Notes: generated by a model not told the origin, from the letters alone. A stretch of DNA of 64,000 nt from Streptantibioticus rubrisoli (GCF_024436055.1 NZ_JANFNH010000012.1:1-64000); one strand, 5' to 3'. Counted from the stretch's first letter, positions 26,587 to 36,297 are shown. Made by a program: numbers and translations.

Positions 26587-26669
26587 GGGCTCCGCTGGGT
26601 GGGCGGGGGCTCGGCTGGATGGGGGGAGGGGCTCCGCTAGGCGTGCGGGGGGCTCCGCTGGGTGGGTGG
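26587..26669. repeat. Four imperfect 20-22 bp G-rich tandem repeats
   Basis: Units beginning GGGCTCCGCT (or a close variant) start at 26587, 26607, 26629 and 26650. They lie right after the PNGase A-like gene. The G-runs could form quadruplexes or hinder polymerase. The remaining bases up to 26778 show nothing else clear. Confidence 0.6.
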
Positions 26670-26778
26670 CGATAGGCCGTCGATCGTCTGCGGCACGGTT
26701 GTGGCTGGTCGCGCCCACGCGGCGGAGCCGCACATGAACACAGCCCCGCGACCCTTCAGGGCGCCGCCAACCGCACCC

Positions 26779-27222
26779 TCAATGGCCTTCGGCCGCCTCG
26801 GCGTGGACCTGGGCCAGTTCCGGAGTGCCCCCGGTCGCCCAGGCGTGGCCCGCGGCGACCACGTCGATCTCCCGGCCGGAGGCCAATCGCACCACAGGAC
26901 GGCCGTTCGGCCAGATCTGCCAGACGGCGCCGGGCACACTGCGCACGATGACCGTGCCGAGGTACAGCCCGGCGTCGTTGCCGAGCCAGGAGAGGTTGTC
27001 CGGATCGTCCCGCCACTGCGGCGGCAACTGGTCGAGGGCCGCCAACGAGGCCGCGGTGTCGTCGAGTTCGACCCCGGCCGCCGACGCCTGTTCCCGCAAC
27101 AGCTCGCACTCCGAGAGCAGTTCCGCGACACCTTCCTGGTCGACGGTGCCCGGGGCGGTGACGGACACGCCACGCGCGGTGCCGTGCCGCTTGCGCCATC
27201 TGTCGAAGAACGAGATATCCAT
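26779..27222 (-). CDS. Hypothetical protein (DUF6278-like)
   Basis: This 147-residue soluble protein starts MDISFFDRWRKRHG and resembles a small Streptomyces family of unknown function that I recall as DUF6278; that naming is uncertain. It has an acidic, Leu-rich helical N-terminal half and a beta-rich C-terminal half (LYLGTVIVRSVPGAVWQIWP). No signal, membrane segment or catalytic motif is visible. Codon use fits its neighbours. It lies 48 nt downstream-facing from the cupin gene on the same strand. Confidence 0.75.
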   Translation of the reverse strand: MDISFFDRWRKRHGTARGVSVTAPGTVDQEGVAELLSECELLREQASAAGVELDDTAASLAALDQLPPQWRDDPDNLSWLGNDAGLYLGTVIVRSVPGAVWQIWPNGRPVVRLASGREIDVVAAGHAWATGGTPELAQVHAEAAEGH

Positions 27223-27270
27223 ACCGACAGACTGGCACCACCGGTCCGGGCGCGACGTCAGACGCGGCGA

Positions 27271-27642
27271 TCAGATACGGACGCTGTACGCCTTGCGCAG
27301 CGTCTCGTGCACCGTCCATGTCGTCCGGTCGCCCTCGCGCAGCACGCACACATCGCCAGGGCCCACCTCGAACGTCGGGCCGTCCGCCACCTCGATCGTG
27401 GCCCGGCCGCTGAGCACCACGAACATCTCGTCGGCCTCGGTGTCGGTGACCGCTCCCGGGGTGATCTGCCAGATGCCGTGCGCCCGGGTGCCGTCCGGTG
27501 ACTCCCACAGGACGGCGCCGGTCGCCTCGGGAGTGCCGGAGACGATCTGTGCCGGATCGAGCGGTTCCGGCGACAGTTCGGCGGCGGCGATGTGCAGGGC
27601 GAAGCTGGGCACGAGGGGACGGCCCGGGTCAACGGCGGTCAT
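27271..27642 (-). CDS. Cupin-domain protein
   Basis: This 123-residue protein is a single small beta barrel of the cupin type. The first motif region is HGIWQITPGAVTDTEADEMFVVLSGRA and the second is VGPGDVCVLREGDRTTW. The metal-binding His residues of classical cupins are mostly replaced, as in the cupin_3-like (EutQ/UGlyAH-like) group. A metabolic role is likely but no substrate can be inferred. The ribosome site is weak. Confidence 0.82.
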   Translation of the reverse strand: MTAVDPGRPLVPSFALHIAAAELSPEPLDPAQIVSGTPEATGAVLWESPDGTRAHGIWQITPGAVTDTEADEMFVVLSGRATIEVADGPTFEVGPGDVCVLREGDRTTWTVHETLRKAYSVRI

Positions 27643-27729
27643 GGCCGCTCAGCGTACGCGGGTGGGCCGCGGCGCCGGGGCGGCACAGTGTGTGCGCTCC
27701 GGTACCCGTCCGTACAGGTCGTAAAGCGG

Positions 27730-28515
27730 CTACAGCTCCAGGTCGACCACGACCGGGGCGTGGTCGGAGGCGCCCTTGCCCTTGCGCTCCTCGCGGTCCA
27801 CATAGGCGTCGCCGACTGCCTTGGCGAAGGGCGCGTTGCCGTAGACCAGGTCGATGCGCATGCCCTTGTTCTTGGGGAAGCACAGTTCCCGGTAGTCCCA
27901 GTAGGTGAACGGCCGGTCGTACTTCAGCGGGCGGGGCACCACGTCGGACAGGCCGGTCTCGCGCAGTGCGGCCAGCGCGGCGCGCTCCGCCGGGGTGACA
28001 TGGGTCAGCCCCTCGAAGACCGACGAGTCCCAGACGTCGTCGTCGGTGGGGGCCACGTTGTAGTCACCGAGGACGGCGAACGGCCGGTCCCCGCCCGCGT
28101 CGTCGGCGACGGCCCGCCGCAGCGCCTCGAACCAGAGCAGCTTGTAGTTGTAGTGGTCATGGCCGACCTCCCGGCCGTTGGGCACATACACCGACCACAC
28201 CCGCACCGCGCCGCAGGTGGCCGCCACCGCGCGCGGCTCCTGGCTGCCGTCGTAGTCCGGGCCGTCCGGCAGGCCGAGCACCACGTCCTCCAGCCCGACC
28301 CTGGACAGCACCGCGACGCCGTTCCACCGGCCGTTCGCGTTGACCGCCGCTTCGTAGCCCAGCTCGCGCAGCTGGTCGGAGGGGAACTGCTCCGCCGTGC
28401 ACTTGGTCTCCTGTATGCACAGCACGTCCGTGCCGCTGTTCTCCAGCCAGGCCAGCAGCCGCGGCAGGCGGGCGGTGATCGAGTTGACGTTCCAGGTCGC
28501 GATGCGCAGTGCCAT
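27730..28515 (-). CDS. xthA: Exodeoxyribonuclease III (AP endonuclease)
   Basis: This 261-residue enzyme of the EEP superfamily cuts DNA at abasic sites and degrades 3' ends in base excision repair. Motifs in order: ATWNVNSI, IQETK with the metal-binding Glu, the VYVPNG tyrosine motif, LGDYN with the catalytic Asp-Asn pair and the final SDHAPVVVDL. All catalytic residues are present. The ATG at 28515 begins directly with the conserved MALRIATWNVNS. The upstream TTG/GTG extension was discarded. It is preceded by the metallo-hydrolase gene on the same strand, 39 nt away. Confidence 0.95.
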   Translation of the reverse strand: MALRIATWNVNSITARLPRLLAWLENSGTDVLCIQETKCTAEQFPSDQLRELGYEAAVNANGRWNGVAVLSRVGLEDVVLGLPDGPDYDGSQEPRAVAATCGAVRVWSVYVPNGREVGHDHYNYKLLWFEALRRAVADDAGGDRPFAVLGDYNVAPTDDDVWDSSVFEGLTHVTPAERAALAALRETGLSDVVPRPLKYDRPFTYWDYRELCFPKNKGMRIDLVYGNAPFAKAVGDAYVDREERKGKGASDHAPVVVDLEL

Positions 28516-28554
28516 GTCCCGCAATCTACCGCCCGCCACTGACAGGCCGGACGG

Positions 28555-29202
28555 CTACGCCAGTTCCACGCTCTCCCCCGGCACGATCCTGCGGTGCTCG
28601 GCCCCGCCGATACCCGGGCCGGACGGTCCCAGGTTGCGGTTGTAGACCCCGTGCCCGGCGTCGTTCAGCAATCCGTCGTGGATCGAGTAGGCCTGTCGCG
28701 GACCGACCTCGCGCAGGTAGTCGACGACCTCCGAGAACTTGTTCCACGGAGCGTGTACCGGGAGCAGCAGCGTGCTGACGCTCTTGTCCGGCACCGTGAG
28801 CGCGTCGCCGGGGTGGAACAGCGAACCGTCCACCAGGAAGCCGATGTTGGTGATGCGCGGCAGGTCGGGGTGGATGACGGCGTGCAGTTCACCGTGCACC
28901 TCGATGTCGAAGCCCGCCGCTTGGAAGGTGTCGCCGTTGCCCACCGTGTGCACCCGCCCGGGGAAGGCGGCGGCGATCCGGTCGACGACGCTGCGCAGGG
29001 TCCAGATCTCGGCGGCCGGGTTGGCGTCGAGCGCGGCCCGCAGCCGGTCCTCGTCGAAGTGGTCGAGGTGCTCATGGGTGACCAGGATCGCGTCGGCGCC
29101 GACCGCCGCGTCCTGCTCACTGAAAGCGCCGGGGTCGATGACCAGGGTCTGCCCGCCCTTCTCCAGCCGGACGCAGGCGTGACCCTTCTTGGTCAGCTTC
29201 AT
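28555..29202 (-). CDS. MBL-fold metallo-hydrolase
   Basis: This 215-residue protein is a compact metallo-beta-lactamase-fold hydrolase of the UlaG-like group. The metal motif is THEHLDHFDEDR; further ligands are in the AVIHPD, FHPGDA and SIHDG segments. The start at 29202 has GGGAGA five nt before ATG. The substrate is unknown. It may be co-transcribed with xthA. Confidence 0.88.
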   Translation of the reverse strand: MKLTKKGHACVRLEKGGQTLVIDPGAFSEQDAAVGADAILVTHEHLDHFDEDRLRAALDANPAAEIWTLRSVVDRIAAAFPGRVHTVGNGDTFQAAGFDIEVHGELHAVIHPDLPRITNIGFLVDGSLFHPGDALTVPDKSVSTLLLPVHAPWNKFSEVVDYLREVGPRQAYSIHDGLLNDAGHGVYNRNLGPSGPGIGGAEHRRIVPGESVELA

Positions 29203-29316
29203 GGTTGTCTCCCCTGTCAAGCCGTCCCGGGAACCGTTTCCCCAACATCATTTCACCGGGGCGCGGTCAGACCACGGCCCTGGCGGGGCGAGCCGATCCG
29301 GGTATCCGGCGAACCC

Positions 29317-30732
29317 TCAGCGGGGCAGTTGGGCGACCTCCCTGATGACCCGCTGGGCCACGGCGAGGGCGGAGCGGGCGGCGGGCACGCCGCAGTAGAC
29401 GGCGGTCTGCATCAGCACCTCCTTGATCTCGGCGGGCGACAGGCCGTTGCGCAGTGCCGCGCGGACATGGAAGGCCAACTCGTCCAGATGGCCGCCAGCG
29501 ACGAGCGCGGTGAGGGTGACGCAACTGCGGGTCTTGCGGTCAAGACCCGGCCGGGACCAGATCTCGCCCCAGGCGTAGCGGGTGACGAAGTCCTGGAAGT
29601 CCGCGGTGAGTTCGTCGGCTTCGGCCGCGGCCTGGTCCACGTGCGCGTCGCCGAGCACCTCACGGCGGATCCGCATGCCGGTGTCGTACGGGTCGGGCCG
29701 CTGCCCAGGCACGGCGGCTGACGGCTCGGGCACTACGGTCGGCGCCGCGGGCGGCGCCATCGGCGACGCGGCGGGCGGGGCGGCGTTCGGCGCGGCCGCC
29801 GGGGCGACGTTCGGCGCGGGTGCCACCGGCGGCGGGGGTACCGGCGCCGCGGGCGGCGGGGTGGTCAACGGCGCCAGTGCCGGGGCGGCGGCCGGGTGCG
29901 GCGGCGTGGGCTCGACGGGCGGCCGGAACGGGGGCGGGGTGGGCGTGACGGCACGGTCCTGCCAGGCGGTGGAAAGGTGCCGGACCACCAGATCGGTGAA
30001 CGCCCTCGGCTGCTCCACCGGAACCAGGTGGGCGGCACCGGGCACCACCGCGAGCCGGGCGTCGGGGATGCCCGCGACCAGTGCGCGGGCCTCGGCGGGC
30101 GGTGTGGCCTGGTCCTCCGCACCGGCCACGACCAGCGTCGGGACGGCGACCCCGGCGAGTTCCGCCCGTACGTCATGGGTGGCCAGTGCCTCACAGGCGG
30201 CGATGTAGCACTCGGCGTCGGTGGTGCGCACCATCTGCACGCCCCACTCGACGATGGACGCCTGTGCGGTGCGGAAGGCCGGGGTGAACCAGCGCTCCGG
30301 GGTGGTCTGGGCGATCTGGGCGAGTCCACCGGACCGCACGACGACCCCGCGCTGCCGCCAGCCGTCGGGGGTGTCGAAGCGTGCCGCCGCGGAGACCAGG
30401 ACCAGCGAGGCCACCCGGCACGGGCTGCGCAGCGCCAGGTCGAGACCGATGGCACCGCCGATCGAGCAGCCCGCGTAGCCGAACCGCTCGACGCCGAGGC
30501 CGTCGAGGGTGGCCAGCAGCCGGTCGGCCAGCTCGCCGACGGAGGGCGCGGGTTCCGCGGGGGCGCCGCCGTGGCCCGGCAGGTCGAAGCGGAGCACCCG
30601 CCAGTGCGCGGTCAGTTCGGGTATCTGCCGGTCCCACATGTGCCATGTGGTGCCGAGGGCCGGACCGAGCACGAGTACGGGGGCGTCCTGCGGGCCTTCG
30701 ATCCGGTGCTGGAGGGTCTTCGGGTCAGTCAC
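29317..30732 (-). CDS. pcaL: PcaL-type fusion: enol-lactone hydrolase plus carboxymuconolactone decarboxylase
   Basis: This 471-residue fusion would catalyse two successive steps of the protocatechuate branch of the beta-ketoadipate pathway. Residues 1-262 are an alpha/beta hydrolase with Ser in AGCSIGG, Asp in AGAEDQA and His in GAAHLVP. Residues 348-471 are the carboxymuconolactone decarboxylase domain (GGHLDELAFHVRAALRNG). The fusion is known in Streptomyces. Here an unusually long Pro/Ala/Val-rich linker of about 85 residues joins the halves, and no other pca genes lie nearby. The enol-lactonase assignment is therefore plausible rather than certain. Confidence 0.8.
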   Translation of the reverse strand: MTDPKTLQHRIEGPQDAPVLVLGPALGTTWHMWDRQIPELTAHWRVLRFDLPGHGGAPAEPAPSVGELADRLLATLDGLGVERFGYAGCSIGGAIGLDLALRSPCRVASLVLVSAAARFDTPDGWRQRGVVVRSGGLAQIAQTTPERWFTPAFRTAQASIVEWGVQMVRTTDAECYIAACEALATHDVRAELAGVAVPTLVVAGAEDQATPPAEARALVAGIPDARLAVVPGAAHLVPVEQPRAFTDLVVRHLSTAWQDRAVTPTPPPFRPPVEPTPPHPAAAPALAPLTTPPPAAPVPPPPVAPAPNVAPAAAPNAAPPAASPMAPPAAPTVVPEPSAAVPGQRPDPYDTGMRIRREVLGDAHVDQAAAEADELTADFQDFVTRYAWGEIWSRPGLDRKTRSCVTLTALVAGGHLDELAFHVRAALRNGLSPAEIKEVLMQTAVYCGVPAARSALAVAQRVIREVAQLPR

Positions 30733-30791
30733 CCGGCCACGCTATCGAGGGAGCGGAATGAGCCGTTCAGCACCCCCGTGCCGGGCATGCC

Positions 30792-31337
30792 TCAGCGGAA
30801 GGTTGTGGTGGAAACGAGGTAGACGGCCGGTTTGTCGGGGTTGTCGAGGTTGACGGTGATCCGGTGCTCGGGCTTGTCGCCGTGGCCGGGCAGGGTGGCG
30901 CCCGCCCAGTCGTGTGCTGGCGAGAACTTCCAGCCGACCCGCTGGGACTGGTCGGCGGTGATGGTCACCGCGCCGCCCTTCAGGTCCTCGCGCCCCGCGC
31001 CCAACTGCGCCAGGAACGTGTCCAGTCCACCCGCGGTGGTGGTGAACTGTACGTAGAGCGAGCTGGTTTGCCACGCGTTGGACTCGAAGTAGGCGACCTT
31101 GGTGGCGTTGTACGGAATCGGCACCTGGTAGATGCTGCGCTGGGTCCGGGCGGGCCAGTCGTCCACCAGACCGGCCATCTCGGCCTTCAGCGACTTGGCG
31201 CCGTCGGTGTCCCGGCTCTGCACGGCGGCGACCGCGCCGTAGCCGGACGGGATCACGATCAGCAGGGCGACCACGATCCACTGCACCCAGCGGCGCCGTC
31301 CCCGCGGATGCCCGGTGGTGGCGGAGGTGGGAATCAT
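30792..31337 (-). CDS. Membrane-anchored hypothetical protein at the end of the ABC/ROK operon
   Basis: This 181-residue protein has a basic N-terminus followed by one hydrophobic helix (VQWIVVALLIVIPSGYGAVAAV). The rest should face outside. It does not resemble a family I can name. The ATG overlaps the ROK stop codon (ATGA), so it is the last cistron of the gntR-ABC transporter-ROK operon. A role at the cell surface in sugar uptake is possible. Confidence 0.78.
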   Translation of the reverse strand: MIPTSATTGHPRGRRRWVQWIVVALLIVIPSGYGAVAAVQSRDTDGAKSLKAEMAGLVDDWPARTQRSIYQVPIPYNATKVAYFESNAWQTSSLYVQFTTTAGGLDTFLAQLGAGREDLKGGAVTITADQSQRVGWKFSPAHDWAGATLPGHGDKPEHRITVNLDNPDKPAVYLVSTTTFR

Positions 31338-32530
31338 CGTGCGTCCTCCCGGCCGCGCGGCACCAGCCGTGTGCCGAGCCCGGCGCGCTCGTAGCGTTCG
31401 ACCCGCCGCCGGTTGGTGCGGCGGAAGCGGCGGGCGATCAGCCGGGCCAGGTCCGCGGCGCCCACCATGCCCGCCTCTGGCCCGAGTTCGGCCTTGACGA
31501 TCCGGGCCTCCGGCCGGTAGCCGCGACCGGTCAGGGTACGCCGGAAGGCGTCCCTGGCCGGGCCGATCAGCAGGTCGTCGGCGGCGCTGACGCCTCCGCC
31601 GATGACGAAGCAGGACGGGTCGAGCGCGGCGGCCAGGTTGGCGATGCCGACGCCCAGCCACTGTCCGATGTCCTGGAACAGCTCGACGCACATCGCGTCG
31701 CCCTCGCGGGCCAGCTCGGTGATCAGCGGACCGGTGATCTCGCTGACGTTGCCGCCGACCCGGTCGATGATCGCCTGCGCCACCGGGGAGTCCGCGGCGG
31801 CCAGTTCGCGAGCCTCGCGCACCAACGCGTTGCCCGAGCTGTACTGCTCCCAGCAGCCGCGGTTGCCGCACGGGCAGCGGTGCCCGCCGGGCACCACCTG
31901 CATATGGCCGAACTCGCCCGCGACCCCGTACCGGCCCCGCTTGACCTGGCCGTCCTGAAGGATCGCGCCGCCGATGCCGGTGCCCAGCGTGATCATCACC
32001 AGGTCGTCCGCGCCGCGCCCGGCGCCGAACCGCCACTCCGCCCAGGCCGCGGTGTTGGCGTCGTTGTCCACCATCACCGGCACCAGCAGCCGCTCGGCGA
32101 GCTTGTCCCGCAGCGGTTCGTCACGCCAGGACAGGTGCGGTGCGAACAGCACCCGGGAGCGGTCGGCGTCCACCCAGCCCGCGGCGCCGATACCCACGGC
32201 GTGCACGTCATGCCGCTCGGACAGATCGAGCACCAGCTCGACGATGGTGTCCTCGACCACCTTGGGGCTCTTGGACTTGTCCGGGGTCTCGGTGCGCAGC
32301 TTCTCCAGGATGTTGCCGTCGGCGTCCACGACGCCCGCCATCACCTTGGTGCCGCCGATGTCGATGCCCACCGTGGGCACCCGGGGCGCGGTGAGATGGG
32401 AGCGGCGTTCGCGGCGGCCGACGGTCTGCAGGACGGTGGCTCGCGCCGCGCCCCTACGGTGGACGCGTTCGCGGTAGGCGCTCAAGGGGTCTCTCCGGGT
32501 CGGGGGCTCTACTGGGCGATTCTGCCTCAT
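31334..32530 (-). CDS. ROK-family sugar kinase (glucokinase-like)
   Basis: This 398-residue kinase has the ROK ATP-binding signature [14 protein letters not shown] (about residue 53), the sugar-binding [14 protein letters not shown] with catalytic Asp, the ROK signature around [21 protein letters not shown] (the CxCGxxGC zinc motif) and a C-terminal ATP region [12 protein letters not shown]. The first 50 residues are an Arg-rich extension with no domain I recognise. It overlaps both neighbours by 4 nt. In this operon it may phosphorylate the imported sugar or a derivative. Inositol is normally handled by oxidation first, so a second sugar is possible. Confidence 0.9.
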   Translation of the reverse strand: MRQNRPVEPPTRRDPLSAYRERVHRRGAARATVLQTVGRRERRSHLTAPRVPTVGIDIGGTKVMAGVVDADGNILEKLRTETPDKSKSPKVVEDTIVELVLDLSERHDVHAVGIGAAGWVDADRSRVLFAPHLSWRDEPLRDKLAERLLVPVMVDNDANTAAWAEWRFGAGRGADDLVMITLGTGIGGAILQDGQVKRGRYGVAGEFGHMQVVPGGHRCPCGNRGCWEQYSSGNALVREARELAAADSPVAQAIIDRVGGNVSEITGPLITELAREGDAMCVELFQDIGQWLGVGIANLAAALDPSCFVIGGGVSAADDLLIGPARDAFRRTLTGRGYRPEARIVKAELGPEAGMVGAADLARLIARRFRRTNRRRVERYERAGLGTRLVPRGREDAR

Positions 32531-33327
32531 GCGCGGTCCGGTGAGCGAAGGCCGTCCGGTCGGCTCAGCTCATGGCTGAGCTGTTCCAGCTCGCTGCCGC
32601 CCGCCATCTGGCGGGTCAGCTCCTCCAGGGTGATCTCCGCCTTGGTGTGGCTGCCCGCCATCGTGCCGCGCTTGAGCAGGACGAAGCGGTCGCCGACCAG
32701 GTGGGCGTGGTGCGGGTTGTGCGTGATGAGCACCACGCCGAGGCCCGCGTCACGTGCCGCGGCCAGGTACTTGAGCACCACGCCGGACTGCTTGACGCCG
32801 AGCGCCGCGGTCGGCTCGTCCAGCACCAGGGCCTTCGCGCCGAAGTACACCGCGCGGGCGATCGCCACGCACTGCCGTTCACCACCGGACAGGGTGCCGA
32901 TGGGCTGGTCCACGTCGCGCAGGTCGATGCCCATCCGCAACAGTTCGGCGCGGGTGGTCTCGCGCATCGTGCGCACGTCGAGGCGCCTGAGGGGGCCGCG
33001 GCCCTTGCGCGGCTCGGAGCCGAGGAAGAAGTTCCGCCACACCGGCATCAGCGGGACGACCGCCAGGTCCTGGTAGACGGTGGCGATGCCGCGGTCCAGG
33101 GCCTCGCGCGGTGAGCCCAGCCGGACCTCCTCGCCCTCGATCCGGTAGCTGCCGCCGTCGTGCTGGTGCAGCCCGGCGACGATCTTGATGAGGGTGGACT
33201 TGCCCGCGCCGTTGTCGCCCAGCACACAGGTGATCTCCCCCGCGCGCACGTCGAGGCAGACGCCTTCGAGGGCCTTGATGTTGCCGTAGAACTTGCTGAT
33301 GCCTTCCAGCTCGACCAGTGGCGTCAT
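32527..33327 (-). CDS. Sugar ABC transporter ATPase (copy 1)
   Basis: This 266-residue single nucleotide-binding domain energises the adjacent permease. Walker A is GDNGAGKST, the signature is LSGGERQ and Walker B is [10 protein letters not shown]. Most ribose-type sugar ATPases carry two such domains; this one has one, as in FrcA-like transporters. The ATG at 33327 overlaps the permease stop. It is a close paralogue of the ATPase at 43372 (shared [12 protein letters not shown] and [15 protein letters not shown] segments). Confidence 0.92.
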   Translation of the reverse strand: MTPLVELEGISKFYGNIKALEGVCLDVRAGEITCVLGDNGAGKSTLIKIVAGLHQHDGGSYRIEGEEVRLGSPREALDRGIATVYQDLAVVPLMPVWRNFFLGSEPRKGRGPLRRLDVRTMRETTRAELLRMGIDLRDVDQPIGTLSGGERQCVAIARAVYFGAKALVLDEPTAALGVKQSGVVLKYLAAARDAGLGVVLITHNPHHAHLVGDRFVLLKRGTMAGSHTKAEITLEELTRQMAGGSELEQLSHELSRPDGLRSPDRA

Positions 33328-34355
33328 GTGCTGGCCTCCGCGCGTTTGCGTACCCAGTGGTTGAGCAAGGTGGCGAGCAGCAGCATCGCCCCGAGGAAGA
33401 ACTTGAACCAGTCGGGGTTCCACTGGGCGTAGACGATGCCCTTGCTGGTCATGCCGAAGATGAACGCGCCCACGGCCGAGCCGATCGCCGAGCCGTAGCC
33501 GCCGGTCATCAGGCAGCCGCCGATGACGGCCGCGATGATGTAGAGCAGTTCGTTGCCGACGCCCTCACCGGACTGCACCACGTCGAACGAGAGCAGCAGA
33601 TGCTGGCCGGAGATCCAGGCGCACAGCGCCACCGCCATGTAGAGGCCGATCTTGGTGCGCGCCACCGGAACGCCGACCGCCCGGGCCGCGTCGGCACCAC
33701 CGCCCACCGCGAACACCCAGTTGCCCGCCCGGGTGCGCAGCAGCACCCAGGTGGCGACCGCCACCAGGGCCAGCCACCACACGATGGTGACCTGCAGGTC
33801 GACCGAGCCGATGGTCAGGTGGGAGGCGAACACCGCGCGGGCGGAGTCGAAACCCTGCATGTCGGAGATGCTCTTGGTGGCCACCGTGCCGCTGATCAGC
33901 TTGGTGCAGCCCAGGTTGAGTCCAGTGAGCATCAGGAACGTGCCGAGGGTGATGATGAAGCTCGGCAGCCTGGTGCGGGTCAGCACGAACCCGTTGAAGA
34001 ACCCGATGGCCAGCGTGACCAGCAGGGAGACCCCCACGCCCACCCAGACGTTGGCGGTCATCTGGTAGCTGAACATCGAGGAGAACAGCGCGGAGGTGGT
34101 GACCATCACCCCGGCCGACAGGTCGAACTCCCCGCCGATCATCAGCAGCGCCACCGGCACCGCCATGATCCCGATGGTCGACGAGGCGTACAGCACGGTG
34201 CCTAGGCTGGACGGCTGGAGGAACGAGTCGGCGACGAAGGAGAAGAAGAGGAACACCGCGACCGCCCCGACCACCGAGCCGAGTTCGGGCCGGGCCAGCA
34301 GGCGGCGCGGCAGCGAGCGCCGCACCAGGCGCTCGTCGAGGGTGGCCTGGGTCAT
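33324..34355 (-). CDS. Sugar ABC transporter permease (copy 1)
   Basis: This 343-residue integral membrane protein of the ribose/xylose/inositol type has about ten helices. The conserved [10 protein letters not shown] segment and [20 protein letters not shown] (cytoplasmic loop contacting the ATPase) are clear. The C-terminus [20 protein letters not shown] matches the second permease. The start at 34355 overlaps the binding-protein stop by 4 nt. Together with its neighbours it would import myo-inositol or a related sugar. Confidence 0.92.
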   Translation of the reverse strand: MTQATLDERLVRRSLPRRLLARPELGSVVGAVAVFLFFSFVADSFLQPSSLGTVLYASSTIGIMAVPVALLMIGGEFDLSAGVMVTTSALFSSMFSYQMTANVWVGVGVSLLVTLAIGFFNGFVLTRTRLPSFIITLGTFLMLTGLNLGCTKLISGTVATKSISDMQGFDSARAVFASHLTIGSVDLQVTIVWWLALVAVATWVLLRTRAGNWVFAVGGGADAARAVGVPVARTKIGLYMAVALCAWISGQHLLLSFDVVQSGEGVGNELLYIIAAVIGGCLMTGGYGSAIGSAVGAFIFGMTSKGIVYAQWNPDWFKFFLGAMLLLATLLNHWVRKRAEAST

Positions 34356-35362
34356 CGGGTCCCCCGCTGGGTGTACTGGCGCAGCGCGTCCGCGTCGTCC
34401 CTGGTGACGATCTGCGGGCCGGTGAGCACCGGCTTGCCGCCGCCGAGGGCGTCGCGGTTGTACTTGTACAGCCACATCAGGTCCACCGCCTCGTACCCCT
34501 GCAGGTACGGCTGCTGGTCGACGGCGAAGCCGAGGCTGCCGTCGGACAGGCCCTGGGCGACCTGGGCGTTGAGGTCGAAGGTGTCGATCTCGGCGCTGCT
34601 GCCCGCCTGTTGCCTGGCCTTGACCGCGGTGGCGGCGAACGGCGCGCCGAGGGTGACCACGGCGTCGACCGACTTGTCGGACTGCAGCTTGGCCTGGAGC
34701 GCGGACTGCACGTCGGGCATGTTGGTGCCGTTGACGTAGAGGTTCTCCACGGTGCCGTGGAAGGACTGCTTGACTCCGGCGCAGCGCTGCTCGTGGCCGA
34801 CGTTGCCCTGCTCGTGCAGTACGCACAGGGCGTGCTTCCTGCCGCGCTTGTCGAGCTCGTCACCGACCGCCTGCCCCGCGATGGTCTCGTCCTGGCCGAC
34901 GTGGGTGAGGGCGCCGAACGCCTTGGACTGGTCGGCGCCGGAGTTGATGGTGATCACCGGTATTCCGGCCCGCTCGGCCTTGGCGACCACGTCCTTCATG
35001 GCGTCCGGCTTGGCCAGGGTGACGATCAGCCCGTCGACGTGCTGGTCGATGGCGGCCTGGACCAGTTGCGCCTGCTGGTCGCTCTGGTCGCTGGCGGAGT
35101 ACAGGAAGTTGACGTTGTCCTTGACGGAGGCCTGCTTGGCGCCGTTCTGGACGATGTCCCAGAAGGTGTCCCCGGCGCCGGAGTGGGTGACCATCGCCAC
35201 CGTCCACCGCGGGGTGGTGACCGCCTTGCCGTTCGCGGCGGCCTGCTTGGCCCGTTCCTCCGCGCGCAGACCCCCGGTGCTGCTGCACCCCGTCACGGTC
35301 GCGGCCATCACGGCCGTCATGATCGCGATGAGCGCGCACAGCCGCCTTTCCACCCTCGCCAC
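34352..35362 (-). CDS. Sugar-binding lipoprotein (copy 1)
   Basis: This 336-residue periplasmic-binding-type lipoprotein has a signal peptide and a lipobox VTGC (Cys near residue 26). The mature part is the ribose-binding-like fold: VAMVTHSGAGDTFWDIVQ, VDGLIVTLAKPDAMK, VVTLGAPFAATAV and FAVDQQPYLQGYEAV. It is closely related to the lipoprotein at 41280. The gene lies 67 nt after the GntR gene. The ligand should match the catabolic genes around it, that is inositol or a related polyol. Confidence 0.92.
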   Translation of the reverse strand: MARVERRLCALIAIMTAVMAATVTGCSSTGGLRAEERAKQAAANGKAVTTPRWTVAMVTHSGAGDTFWDIVQNGAKQASVKDNVNFLYSASDQSDQQAQLVQAAIDQHVDGLIVTLAKPDAMKDVVAKAERAGIPVITINSGADQSKAFGALTHVGQDETIAGQAVGDELDKRGRKHALCVLHEQGNVGHEQRCAGVKQSFHGTVENLYVNGTNMPDVQSALQAKLQSDKSVDAVVTLGAPFAATAVKARQQAGSSAEIDTFDLNAQVAQGLSDGSLGFAVDQQPYLQGYEAVDLMWLYKYNRDALGGGKPVLTGPQIVTRDDADALRQYTQRGTR

Positions 35363-35429
35363 TGCTTCCTTCGCCTTCCTCGGGGACCCGCCAGCCGTCC
35401 ATTGTCCCTGACGCGGCGGAAACCCGAGA

Positions 35430-36230
35430 TCAGGGGCGTACCAGCAGCTGGAACTCGAAGGCGTAGCGGGAGGCGCGGTAGATGTGGGTGCCGTACTCCA
35501 CCGCCCTGCCGGTGTCGTCGTAGGTGGTGCGCTGCATGGTCAGCAGGGCGGCGCCCTCGGGCTCGGTGAGCTGCTCGCCCTCCTCGGCGGTGGCGTTGCG
35601 GGCGCCTACCGCCTGGCGGGCGCTGTGCAGGGTGATGCCCGCGGCGCGCATCAGCCGGTACAGGCCGGTCTCCTCAAGGCGTTCGCTGTCCAGTTCCAGC
35701 AGCTGCGCGGGCAGGTAGTTGCACAGGTACGCCATCGGCTCGCCGTGGGTGAGGCGGAGCCGTTCGATCACCTGGATCTCGCTGCCCTCGGCGACCCCGA
35801 GGGCGGCGGCGACCTCGGCGGAGGCGGGCTCGGTCTCGTTGCGCAGCACCCGGGTGGCCGGGCTCTGCCCGGCGGCCTGGAGGTCGTCGTACAGGCTGCT
35901 CAGTTCCAGCGGGCGCTTGACCTGGCTGTGCACCACCTGGGTGCCGATACCGCGGCGGCGGACCAGCAGGCCCTTGTCGACCAGGGACTGGATGGCCTGG
36001 CGGACGGTCGGCCGGGACAGGCCGAGCCGCCCGGCCAGTTCGATCTCGTTGCCCAGCAAAGAGCCCGGGGCGAGTCGGCCGTGCTCGATGGCGCTCTCCA
36101 ACTGCTGGGCGAGTTGGTAGTAGAGCGGCACGGGGCTCGACCGGTCCACCGCGAAGTCAAGGCTTACGGGCTCAGGCTTGGGCACGGGCCGAGAATATCC
36201 ATCGGTAAAGCTGACAGGAAAGTCTGACAT
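35430..36230 (-). CDS. GntR/HutC-family regulator (candidate inositol repressor)
   Basis: This 266-residue regulator has a winged helix (residues about 35-100: SLLGNEIELAGRLGLSRPTV, VRRRGIGTQVV) and a UTRA effector domain (about 115-260, ending GTHIYRASRYAFEFQL). The start at 36230 was chosen by conserved length and an AGGAC-like site; a GTG one codon earlier is possible. It is embedded between iolD and the ABC transporter genes, so it is probably the local sensor of an inositol intermediate. TGTCCTGACA just upstream (36236-36245) resembles palindromes in the iolC/transporter divergent promoter, which suggests autoregulation. Confidence 0.9.
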   Translation of the reverse strand: MSDFPVSFTDGYSRPVPKPEPVSLDFAVDRSSPVPLYYQLAQQLESAIEHGRLAPGSLLGNEIELAGRLGLSRPTVRQAIQSLVDKGLLVRRRGIGTQVVHSQVKRPLELSSLYDDLQAAGQSPATRVLRNETEPASAEVAAALGVAEGSEIQVIERLRLTHGEPMAYLCNYLPAQLLELDSERLEETGLYRLMRAAGITLHSARQAVGARNATAEEGEQLTEPEGAALLTMQRTTYDDTGRAVEYGTHIYRASRYAFEFQLLVRP

Positions 36231-36235
36231 CACAT

Positions 36236-36245
36236 TGTCCTGACA
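36236..36245. promoter_or_regulatory. Candidate GntR operator, copy A
   Basis: TGTCCTGACA is a 10-bp near-palindrome located 6-15 bp before the GntR start codon. It fits a consensus TGTCATNACA with one difference. Confidence 0.4.
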
Positions 36246-36297
36246 TGTTCCCTGGGCAGGGTCCCGATCGGGGAGGGCATCTCGGCCCTGACGGCGG

